Part shown: in pieces, positions 47,994 to 55,467 of the stretch | How positions within the stretch are numbered: position 1 is the stretch's first letter | How the letters are laid out: every line of letters starts with the position of its first letter | Assembly: GCA_944327255.1 (NCBI GenBank) | Contig: CALVHA010000012.1 | Span: 1-64,000 of the forward strand | From: Candidatus Gastranaerophilales bacterium | Lineage (GTDB): Bacteria > Cyanobacteriota > Vampirovibrionia > Gastranaerophilales > Gastranaerophilaceae | DNA: 64,000 nt | Direction of reading: 5' to 3' | Position numbers and translations under genes: made by a program | Notes under the pieces: generated by a model | Seen by the model: only the letters and a program-made list of their open reading frames with translations | Told to the model about the DNA's origin: nothing | The model's database searches: none

Positions 47994-48611
47994 GTGAAAG
48001 GTAATATTTTATATAGGGTAAGACTTGTTATTGCTTTAATAATTTTTATTTTTGCCGTTATAGGACTATTAGGAGTGTTTTATCCTGTAAAAATATTTGA
48101 TGTCCAGTTTTTACCGGTTATACAGAGAGTATTTATTGATTTTTCTGTTGCAGCACTTGTAATCCTTTTACTGCTTATGGGATTAACTTTTCTATTTGGT
48201 AGAATCTATTGCTCTCTTGTTTGTCCTTTCGGAATTTTGCAGGAGATTTTTTGCTTTGTAAAAAATCGTTTTAGAAAAAATTCCTGTACAAAACAGATAA
48301 ATTTTCCTTTAAAATATTTTGTTTCTGCTATTGTGTGGGGATTGCTTATTGGTGGAAGTGCTATTGCTATAAGGTATATTGAACCTTATACTTTATTCGG
48401 TTCTGCTGTGTCTGGTGCAACTTTAGGCTGTTCTGCTTTTGTAATTATCCTTGTTGCTGTACTCCTGAAGGATAGAGTGTTTTGTTCAAATTTCTGTCCT
48501 GTAGGAACTGTTTTAGGATTAATTGCAAAGTGTTCACTAAATAAAATTTATATGACAGAAAAATGTATTTCTTGCGGAATGTGTGAAAAAATTGTCCTTC
48601 AGGATGTATAA
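47994..48611 (+). CDS. NapH/NapG-like 4Fe-4S membrane protein, N-terminal part (frameshifted gene)
   Basis: 205 residues from a GTG with AAAGG upstream. Several membrane helices (VRLVIALIIFIFAVIGLLGV; FSVAALVILLLLMGLTFLFG) and the NapH-type motifs CSLVCPFGILQEIFC and CSNFCPVGT are followed by the start of a ferredoxin domain, CISCGMCEK, where the frame ends. One extra A in the run of six at 48586-48591 would continue as NCPSGCINSKEKSV... straight into the next frame. It likely passes electrons across the membrane to the Tat-exported reductase. Confidence 0.85.
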   Translation: MKGNILYRVRLVIALIIFIFAVIGLLGVFYPVKIFDVQFLPVIQRVFIDFSVAALVILLLLMGLTFLFGRIYCSLVCPFGILQEIFCFVKNRFRKNSCTKQINFPLKYFVSAIVWGLLIGGSAIAIRYIEPYTLFGSAVSGATLGCSAFVIILVAVLLKDRVFCSNFCPVGTVLGLIAKCSLNKIYMTEKCISCGMCEKIVLQDV

Positions 48612-48664
48612 ATTCAAAAGAAAAATCTGTTGATAATGAAATTTGTATTAAATGTTTTAAATGT

Positions 48665-49279
48665 TTGAGTGTTTGTCCTAAAGATGCAATTATATTGGGA
48701 ATTAAACCTAAACCGGAGATTAAATTTAATCTTAAACGACGAAAGATTCTTATTGCAGGGACGGTGGCGGCCTTATTCGGGGCAATGATAAAATCAGGAA
48801 TTGAGATAAAAGATAAAATTGCTGAAAAACTTAAGGATGTTATTCTGCCACCAGGCGCAGTTGATAAAGAAAGATTTTTTAATAAATGCTTAAATTGTAA
48901 TCTTTGTGTAGAAAACTGCCCGAATAAAATCATTAAAAAGGCCGATAAAGATTTTGGCGTGGTGCATCTTGATTACTCTGACTCATACTGTAAGTTTGAT
49001 TGTGCAAAATGTGGAGAAGGATGCCCTTCTGGGGCAATTAGACGGCTTCCTTTGGAGGATAAGCAAAAGACACGTATAGGCATGGCAATGATTAATAATG
49101 AAAAATGTACCTTATGCGGAATTTGTGCGGAAGTTTGTCCTGCACATGCTATAATTAAGGAGGAAGGCAAAGCCCCTGTACTAAATGCTCTTAAATGTAT
49201 AGGATGTGGAGCTTGTAAAAATGCTTGTCATTTTGGTGCAATTGAAGTATTCCCAATTAAGGAACAAAAATTATTATAG
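48665..49279 (+). CDS. NapH/NapG-like 4Fe-4S protein, C-terminal part (frameshifted gene)
   Basis: Continuation of the preceding gene in the -1 frame. Coding similarity begins right after the A-run near 48592; the TTG at 48665 is only the first formal start. The remaining protein carries LKRRKILIAGTVAALFGAMI (an Arg-Arg plus membrane segment) and three further Cys clusters (CLNCNLCVENCPNK, CTLCGICAEVCPAH, CIGCGACKNACHF), resembling NapG. Repaired, the gene (47994-49279) encodes about 428 residues with both membrane and multi-cluster ferredoxin parts. Confidence 0.8.
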   Translation: MSVCPKDAIILGIKPKPEIKFNLKRRKILIAGTVAALFGAMIKSGIEIKDKIAEKLKDVILPPGAVDKERFFNKCLNCNLCVENCPNKIIKKADKDFGVVHLDYSDSYCKFDCAKCGEGCPSGAIRRLPLEDKQKTRIGMAMINNEKCTLCGICAEVCPAHAIIKEEGKAPVLNALKCIGCGACKNACHFGAIEVFPIKEQKLL

Positions 49280-49306
49280 TTATATTAGATATATAAGGAG
49301 AACGCT

Positions 49307-49522
49307 ATGTCACTTGGAATAACAGAAATATTACTGATATTAGTCGCTATTTTATTGCTATTTGGCGGAAAGAGAATCCCGGAAATAGCAAGAGCTCTTG
49401 GTAGAGCCTCTTATGAATACAAAAAAGCAAAAAGTATTTTAAAGGAAGAAGCTCAAGGGCTTAAGGATGCAATTGAAGATTCTGCGGAAAAACCTGAAGA
49501 GTATAAACCGAAAGATGTGTAA
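49307..49522 (+). CDS. tatA: Sec-independent translocase protein TatA
   Basis: 71 residues. Short N-terminal membrane helix ([20 protein letters not shown]), the [14 protein letters not shown] hinge/amphipathic helix, and an acidic tail. Forms the export pore for folded Tat substrates such as the upstream aldo/keto reductase. AAGGAG precedes the ATG, and tatC follows 5 bases later. Confidence 0.95.
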   Translation: MSLGITEILLILVAILLLFGGKRIPEIARALGRASYEYKKAKSILKEEAQGLKDAIEDSAEKPEEYKPKDV

Positions 49523-49527
49523 AAATA

Positions 49528-50253
49528 ATGAATGATGCTAATGATGAAAGTTTAATATCTCATCTTGAAGCGCTTAGAGAAACATTACTTAGATGTTTAA
49601 TTTCTTTATGTGTTGTAATGCCGTTTACATTATATTTTTCACCTCGATGTTTAAATTGGCTTATAAAGATTATTGCTGGTTCTGGTCAGGTTGCTTTTAA
49701 CTTTTTTTCGCCTATGGAAGTCTTTATAATTCAAATTAAAACAGCAATTGTACTGGCAGTTATTGTTTGTTTCCCTTATATGGCAAAAGAAATATGGGAT
49801 TTTATCCTTCCAGCACTTTATGAAAATGAAAAGCGTTTTATCAGGACAGTTGTATTGTCTTCAACATCTCTTTTTATATTGGGCGCAGCATTTTGTTTGT
49901 TTGTTATAATGCCCATGGTTGTCAGATTTGGATTAAGTTTTTCGTCCGGTAACATAAATCCGATGTTCGGAATTTCAAATATGATCAATCTTACATTTAT
50001 TATGGCCCTTGCATTTGGTTTAATGTTTCAGGCTCCTTTGATTACAGTATCTCTTGTCAGGGCTGGTGTTATTTCATATGAATCTCTCAGTAATATGCGT
50101 CCGTATATTGTTGTAATTATCTTAATCCTTGCAGGAATCTTTACTCCGCCTGATATAGTGAGTCAACTTATGCTCGGGATACCTACATATCTTCTGTTTG
50201 AAGCAGGATTATTTATTGCAAGGTTAAATAACAAAAAGGTGAAGAATGAGTGA
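49528..50253 (+). CDS. tatC: Sec-independent translocase protein TatC
   Basis: 241 residues, six membrane helices. The N-terminal SLISHLEALRETLLRC matches the signal-recognition face, and FSPMEVFIIQIKTAIVLAVI is characteristic. TatC recognises twin-arginine signals. It overlaps larB by 8 bases, tying the Tat and Lar parts of the operon together. Confidence 0.95.
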   Translation: MNDANDESLISHLEALRETLLRCLISLCVVMPFTLYFSPRCLNWLIKIIAGSGQVAFNFFSPMEVFIIQIKTAIVLAVIVCFPYMAKEIWDFILPALYENEKRFIRTVVLSSTSLFILGAAFCLFVIMPMVVRFGLSFSSGNINPMFGISNMINLTFIMALAFGLMFQAPLITVSLVRAGVISYESLSNMRPYIVVIILILAGIFTPPDIVSQLMLGIPTYLLFEAGLFIARLNNKKVKNE

Positions 50254-50923
50254 TAAGTATATAGATATTGATTTTGCAAAACTTGATATAGAACGTCAAA
50301 AACGCAGAGGTTGTTCTGAAACGGTATTTTGTGAGAGTAAAACAAGTGAACAACTTATAAAAATATTTACTGTTCTTAAAAATCAAGGACAAAATGTAAT
50401 AGGAACAAGAGCTTCTTTAGAACAGGCACAGGCTGTAAAGAAAATTTTTGCGGATGTTAGTTATAATACGGAAGGACGAGTTTTAACATTAGTGCAAAAT
50501 CAACAGGAACTTGTTGGTGAAGTTGCGATTTGTACTGGAGGTACAGGAGATATTCCTGTTGCAGAGGAGGCTGCTGCTGTTGCAAAATTTTTTGGGAGTA
50601 ACGTTAAAAAATATTATGATATGGGTGTTGCAGGGATACACCGATTATTTGATAAAATTGAAGATATAAGAAAAGCGAATGTTATTATTGCTGTTGCAGG
50701 CATGGAGGGTGCTCTTGGCGGAATTATTGCTGGACTTGTTGATGTCCCTGTGATTGCTGTTCCTACGTCTGTAGGTTATGGCAGTTCTTTCAATGGTTTG
50801 TCCGCACTTTTAACCATGCTTAACAGTTGTGCGGAAGGTCTTACTGTTGTTAATATAGATAACGGGTTTAATGCCGGTTATAGTGCGTCACAAATAAATA
50901 AACTTATAGTGAAAGGGAAATAA
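50246..50923 (+). CDS. larB: LarB, nickel-pincer cofactor carboxylase/hydrolase
   Basis: 225 residues. LarB carboxylates and hydrolyses nicotinic acid adenine dinucleotide, the first step to the nickel-pincer cofactor. AIR-carboxylase-like signatures are AICTGGTGDIPVAEEAA near residue 92 and VAGMEGALGGIIAGLV near residue 150. The catalytic Cys region is NSCAEGLTVVNIDNGFNAG near residue 190. It abuts larC. Confidence 0.94.
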   Translation: MSDKYIDIDFAKLDIERQKRRGCSETVFCESKTSEQLIKIFTVLKNQGQNVIGTRASLEQAQAVKKIFADVSYNTEGRVLTLVQNQQELVGEVAICTGGTGDIPVAEEAAAVAKFFGSNVKKYYDMGVAGIHRLFDKIEDIRKANVIIAVAGMEGALGGIIAGLVDVPVIAVPTSVGYGSSFNGLSALLTMLNSCAEGLTVVNIDNGFNAGYSASQINKLIVKGK

Positions 50924-51670
50924 ATGGATTTATATTTTGAATGTATATCGGGAATTTCTGGCGATATGTCTGTTGCGGCTCTTTTGGACTTGGGCGCTGA
51001 TAGAGACAAGCTGGATAAGGCTTTGAAATCAATGAATCTTGATAATGAATTTACATATAATATTTCTAAAAAGGCTGTAAATTCTATTACTGCAACGGAT
51101 TTTGATGTAATTCTTCCTGCCCATCAACATGAATGTGGACATCATCATGAACATAGAAATCTTAATGATGTTTGCGCAATAATTGATAATAGTGACATAA
51201 CAGATGGTGCCAAAAAACTTGCAAAAAGAATTTTTAAGATTGTCGCTGAAGCTGAAGCTAAAGTTCATGGAAAAAATATTGATGAAGTGCATTTTCATGA
51301 AGTTGGAGCAATTGATTCAATAGCTGATATTGTTAGTTTTTCAGTGCTTTTTGATGATTTGGCCCCTGAGAATGTATATTTTTCAACACTTACAGATGGT
51401 CAAGGTTTTGTAGTATGTCAGCATGGCAAAATCCCCGTTCCTGTTCCTGCGGTTTGTGAAATAGCTTCTGCTTATAAATTACCTTTAAAGATTTCTGATA
51501 ATAACGGGGAAATGGTCACTCCTACAGGTGCAGCTATTTGTGCTGCTATATATTCTGGAGAATCTTTACCGGATGAATTTATTATAGAAAAAGTTGGTTA
51601 TGGGGCAGGAAAAAGAAACTACGAAAACCCTATTTTAAGAGTGATGTCAATAAAGAGAAAAGGAGAATAA
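50924..51670 (+). CDS. larC: LarC N-terminal domain (LarC1), nickel insertion protein
   Basis: 248 residues. It starts LYFECISGISGDMSVAALL, has a His-rich nickel-binding stretch near residues 66-77 (HQHECGHHHEHR), VHFHEVGAIDSIADIV, and PTGAAICAAI near residue 205. It ends just after GYGAGKRNYENPILRVMSIK, where full LarC proteins continue into LarC2 (CTP-binding). The next gene starts 2 bases later, so LarC2 is absent here, not merely out of frame. Confidence 0.9.
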   Translation: MDLYFECISGISGDMSVAALLDLGADRDKLDKALKSMNLDNEFTYNISKKAVNSITATDFDVILPAHQHECGHHHEHRNLNDVCAIIDNSDITDGAKKLAKRIFKIVAEAEAKVHGKNIDEVHFHEVGAIDSIADIVSFSVLFDDLAPENVYFSTLTDGQGFVVCQHGKIPVPVPAVCEIASAYKLPLKISDNNGEMVTPTGAAICAAIYSGESLPDEFIIEKVGYGAGKRNYENPILRVMSIKRKGE

Positions 51671-51672
51671 CT

Positions 51673-52585
51673 ATGCATTTAGGAAATGGTATTATTTTGT
51701 CCGGTTACCGGAATTCCAATGTTAGCTGTTGCAGCTGTCACGGCTTTTTATGCGTTCAAAAAATCTAAGAAAAATTTTTCAAAGGATAAAATTGCACTGT
51801 CTGTTGTTGCAACGGGGTTGGTTTTTGCCTTGCAGATGATAAATTTTGCAATTCCTTCTACCGGCTCAAGCGGGCATATTGTTGGAGGTATTTTACTTTC
51901 TATACTATTAGGACCTTATGTTGCATTTCTTGCGATGTGTTCTATTCTATTGGTTCAGTCTGTTTTTTTTGCAGATGGTGGACTTCTTGCATCAGGCTGT
52001 AATATCTTTAATATGGCTTTTTTAGCTTGTTTGGTTGCTTATCCTCTTGTGTATAAACCGCTTGCCGATAAAAATAAAGCCGTTTGGGGTACAGTTTTAT
52101 CTTCTGTCGTTGCACTTCAACTGGGTTCTATTGCTGTTGTTTTAGAAGGTTTTTTGTCTGGATCTATTGCGATTTCCCAGATTATGAATTTTACTTATTT
52201 GATGCAGTCTATACATTTTGTGATTGGAATAGCAGAGGGATTAGTTACTGCCGGAATTGTAGTATTTGCAAAATTTGTTGATAGTAAAAAATTATCATAT
52301 CTATTTGGTCTAATATCTTTATTGCTGGCGGGTGTAATTTCTCAATATGCTTCTCAAAAACCTGATGGATTGGAATGGTCTTTGCTTAATATTTCTGAAT
52401 CTGTTGTTATGCAGACTCAGGGTGTTCTTTATAATATGGCTGAAAGCATACAGGCAAAATCTTCTGTGTTTTTGAATCTGCCGTTTACATTCGGAAGTAT
52501 TGCCGGCCTTTTGCTTGTTATAGTTATAATGTTTAGTATATGCCATTTAATTAATATAAAAACGGTTAAAGAAAATGCAGAATAA
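51673..52585 (+). CDS. cbiM: CbiM/NikM-like nickel permease with PDGLE tail (frameshifted near the N-terminus)
   Basis: About 303 residues when repaired. AAAGGAG precedes the ATG at 51673, which reads MHLGNGII; one T too many in the run at 51695-51698 then breaks the frame. The rest continues in another frame (CPVTGIPMLAVAAVTAF...), whose own ATG at 51686 has no ribosome site. In CbiM/NikM the N-terminal Met-His binds the metal, so the true start matters. GSSGHIVGGILLSILLGPY and FADGGLLASGCNIFNMAF are family signatures, and SQKPDGLEWS marks a fused PDGLE/CbiN-like part. Likely nickel supply for Lar. Confidence 0.85.
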
Positions 52586-53357
52586 ATTTGACAATTTAAA
52601 AAAGAATTTACTAAAATTGAAAGAGCAGGGGTTATGCCTTGCTCTTTCAGGCGGAATAGACAGTTCCTTATTACTTTACTTATGTAAAGATCTTGGAGTC
52701 CTGGTGATTACTATTCATTCTGATTTTCAGACCGAAGATGAAATCCAATTAACAAAGCAATTGTGTACTAAATACGGAATACGCCAGATAGTTTTATCAA
52801 TTGATGTTTTTCAAAATCCTTTTATTATAAATAATCCTAGAGATAGATGTTATCATTGTAAGAAAATGATGTTTGAGAAAATAATTCAGGTAGCATCAGA
52901 GAATGGTTGTAAGTTTGTACTTGACGGAACTAATTTTGATGATTTAAAGGTTTATCGTCCTGGAAGAAAGGCTTTGGCTGAACTTGGGGTTATTTCGCCT
53001 TTTGCAGTGTATGAAATTACTAAAAGTGAAATAAGAGAATATGCAAAACAATGCGGGTTGGACATGTTTAATAAGCCGTCTGTTCCTTGTATGGCCACAA
53101 GATTTCCTTATGAAGAGAAACTTATAAAATCAAAAATTTTTCTTGTAGCCGAAGCTGAAAAAATATTGAAAAAGGAAGGTTTTGAATGCTGTAGATGCAG
53201 ACTACATGATTCTATTGCAAGAATTGAAATTTTACCAGAAAAATTTCAATTCTTTATGAGTAAAAAAGATTTAATAGTCGCTTCATTAAAATCATTAGGT
53301 TTAAAATATATTACTCTTGATTTGGAGGGATTTAGAAGCGGGAGTATGGATTTATAA
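52575..53357 (+). CDS. larE: LarE, sulfur insertion protein for nickel-pincer cofactor
   Basis: 260 residues of the PP-loop ATP pyrophosphatase family, with ALSGGIDSSLLLYL near residue 25. LarE adenylates the pyridinium carboxylate and donates sulfur. Cys172 in PCMATRFPYEE is at the position of the sacrificial Cys of Lactobacillus LarE. Additional Cys in ECCRCRLHD and CYHC suggest that it might bind a 4Fe-4S cluster. It overlaps cbiM by 11 bases; last gene of the operon. Confidence 0.92.
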   Translation: MQNKFDNLKKNLLKLKEQGLCLALSGGIDSSLLLYLCKDLGVLVITIHSDFQTEDEIQLTKQLCTKYGIRQIVLSIDVFQNPFIINNPRDRCYHCKKMMFEKIIQVASENGCKFVLDGTNFDDLKVYRPGRKALAELGVISPFAVYEITKSEIREYAKQCGLDMFNKPSVPCMATRFPYEEKLIKSKIFLVAEAEKILKKEGFECCRCRLHDSIARIEILPEKFQFFMSKKDLIVASLKSLGLKYITLDLEGFRSGSMDL

Positions 53358-53373
53358 AGCGACATTCTTTTTC

Positions 53374-54003
53374 CTAAATTTTTATAAATTTTGTTTTAGG
53401 TTGTTTACAAATCGGGCAAACATAAGAATCAGGTTCTTTTGTTATATCCCCTTCATATATATATCCGCAAATGATGCATTTATATGCAAGTTTGGTATTA
53501 TTTTGAAGATTTTCCTCTATATATGTCGGAGCTGTCTTCGGACTTTTCCCTTTTTTTACGTTATGGTAATAGGCATAAGTCATAGGAATCTGGTCATTTA
53601 GTAAATCTCCGTCAACAATCTTTCCGAGAAAAATGGTATGCGTATCAGTTTCCATTTGATTTATAACATCGCATATAATATATCCTGTAGAATCTGCTAT
53701 TATGTCAAGTCCGTCAATTTCTTTTATAGCAATATCTTTAAATTTTTCGGTATCTCTTCCTGATGTAAAGCCAAAAACCGGAATAATTTTATCACTAACA
53801 TCTACTCCAAGAATTGATAATGCAAATTTTTTGGAGTCTTTAATGCATTTGTTTGTATAATTATCGTGGTTAATGCTAACTGCAATAGTGTCATGAGTTA
53901 CCTGCATTGCGCTGTTTGCTATACAGCCGGTAGGTTTCCCATTATCTACTGTTGATACTACATAAACTCCATACGATAAATTTTTTAGTATATTATTATT
54001 CAT
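53374..54003 (-). CDS. Flavin reductase-like protein with C-terminal rubredoxin (high-molecular-weight rubredoxin)
   Basis: 209 residues. Residues 1-150 form an FMN-binding flavin-reductase domain (YGVYVVSTVDNGKPTGCIAN; AVSINHDNYTNKCI). The last ~45 are a rubredoxin (YKCIICGYIYEGD, YVCPICKQPKTKF) binding one Fe(Cys)4. Relatives pass electrons to oxygen- or NO-reducing flavodiiron proteins or superoxide reductase. GGAGGGGG precedes the ATG. Convergent with larE. Confidence 0.9.
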   Translation of the reverse strand: MNNNILKNLSYGVYVVSTVDNGKPTGCIANSAMQVTHDTIAVSINHDNYTNKCIKDSKKFALSILGVDVSDKIIPVFGFTSGRDTEKFKDIAIKEIDGLDIIADSTGYIICDVINQMETDTHTIFLGKIVDGDLLNDQIPMTYAYYHNVKKGKSPKTAPTYIEENLQNNTKLAYKCIICGYIYEGDITKEPDSYVCPICKQPKTKFIKI

Positions 54004-54153
54004 TAGGTGCCCCCTCCTGCAGTTTTTATTATTATATCATAAAAATTTCAATACAAAATTAGTTTTTGAGTTTTTAAATTTACCTTGTTGTTGGATGCAT
54101 ATTTTTGTTTATTTCGGTTTAATCTGTATGTACCAATAACTTAAGGAGGTTTT

Positions 54154-54459
54154 ATGTTTTATAATGTTTTAAAAGCAAAAGATTTAATAGATCTTGAGGA
54201 TGGTAAATTTGAGCGAAAAATTTTAATGGAAAATAATAACAGTAATTTAAGTGTTATTGCCATTAAAAAAGATGAAATAATTGATACTCATACTTCGACA
54301 TGTGATGCCGCTGTTTATGTTATTGACGGAAAAATTGAATTACATTTTGATGCGCAGAAATTTGAAGTTAATAAAGACGAAATTTTGATGTTCAAAAAAG
54401 ATGAACAGCATAAAGTTCTTGCTTTAAAGGATAGTAAATTTCTTTTAATTAAGATATAA
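54154..54459 (+). CDS. Small cupin-domain protein
   Basis: 101 residues. A single double-stranded beta-helix: IIDTHTSTCDAAVYVIDGKIELHFD, then the second motif KKDEQHKVLALKDSKFLLI. Metal-binding residues are partly conserved (H in DTHTS, H in EQHKV). Small-molecule binding is likely; specificity unknown. AAGGAGG precedes the ATG. It lies 9 bases before the hydrolase gene. Confidence 0.85.
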   Translation: MFYNVLKAKDLIDLEDGKFERKILMENNNSNLSVIAIKKDEIIDTHTSTCDAAVYVIDGKIELHFDAQKFEVNKDEILMFKKDEQHKVLALKDSKFLLIKI

Positions 54460-54468
54460 GGAGATATT

Positions 54469-55425
54469 ATGGTGAACTTACCAAATTTAGATAAGATTAC
54501 AGAAAAATTTATTAAAGAAGTTTCAGAAAAGAACGGTAAGCCTTTATATGAACTTTCCCCGAAAGATGCTCGTAATTTTTTATCTGATTTACAGAAGGCA
54601 ACACACCAGGAGTTGAATGCAGATATTCTGGATGTTGAGATTCCGACTGAAGAAGCAGGAACCGTAAATGTAAGATTTGTTAAACCACAGGGAAATTTTG
54701 AAACACTTCCTTTAATCGTATATTGTCATGGTGGCGGATGGGTTATGGGAGATAAAGATGTTTTTGATATGACAATAAAAACAATATCTATTCATACAAA
54801 GTCTATTGTAGCATTTGTTGAATATTCCCGCTCTCCAGAGGCAAAATATCCTGTGGCCATTAACCAGATTTACGGTGTGCTGAAATATTTATCCGTTAAT
54901 GGCTCCTCATATAATATTGATGCAAAGCGGATTGCAATTGTCGGTGATAGTGCAGGCGGCAATATGGCTGCTGCTGTTGCCTTAATGGCTAAGAAAAATA
55001 ATGATATAAATTTATGTTTTCAGGCTTTAATTTATCCTGTAACTGATGCGGATATGAGTTCAGAATCTTATAATGATTTCGAAAATGGGCCCTGGCTTTC
55101 TAAAAAGGCCATGGAATGGTTTTGGGATGAATATTTGACTGATAAAAAGGATAAAGATGATATGTGTGTTTCTCCTTTAAAAACGGATATTAAAGATTTG
55201 CAAGGTCTGCCACCTGCATTGGTTATCGTTGCGGAAAATGATATTCTTCGGGATGAAGGGGAAGAATATGCAAGAAAGCTTATTGCTGCAGGTGTTGACA
55301 CTGCTTGTGTTAGAATCAATAATACCTGTCATGATTTTTTGATGCTTAATGCTCTGAGAGAAAGTAAGGCTACAAAAGCGGCATATAAATTGTTATGTAA
55401 ATTTTTAAAACATGCTTTGCATTAA
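54469..55425 (+). CDS. Alpha/beta hydrolase, hormone-sensitive-lipase-like esterase
   Basis: 318 residues. Oxyanion motif YCHGGGWVMGDKDV near residue 85, nucleophile IAVVGDSAGGN-type site (IVGDSAGGNMAAA) near residue 160, Asp near VIVAENDILRDEGEEYA and His in NTCHDFLML. Hydrolyses carboxyl esters; natural substrate unknown. Transcribed with the cupin. Confidence 0.93.
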   Translation: MVNLPNLDKITEKFIKEVSEKNGKPLYELSPKDARNFLSDLQKATHQELNADILDVEIPTEEAGTVNVRFVKPQGNFETLPLIVYCHGGGWVMGDKDVFDMTIKTISIHTKSIVAFVEYSRSPEAKYPVAINQIYGVLKYLSVNGSSYNIDAKRIAIVGDSAGGNMAAAVALMAKKNNDINLCFQALIYPVTDADMSSESYNDFENGPWLSKKAMEWFWDEYLTDKKDKDDMCVSPLKTDIKDLQGLPPALVIVAENDILRDEGEEYARKLIAAGVDTACVRINNTCHDFLMLNALRESKATKAAYKLLCKFLKHALH

Positions 55426-55436
55426 AATATTTATAT

Positions 55437-55467
55437 AAAACAAGAGGGATTAATTACCTCTTGTTTT
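55437..55467. terminator. Bidirectional terminator
   Basis: The stem AAAACAAGAGG / CCTCTTGTTTT with a 9-base loop lies between the hydrolase and the convergent ATPase, overlapping the ATPase's last codons. Confidence 0.85.

Noticed and set aside
48445..48933. 162-codon minus-strand frame
   Set aside because: Spans the NapH/NapG-like gene on the opposite strand; Cys clusters and codon pattern support the plus strand.
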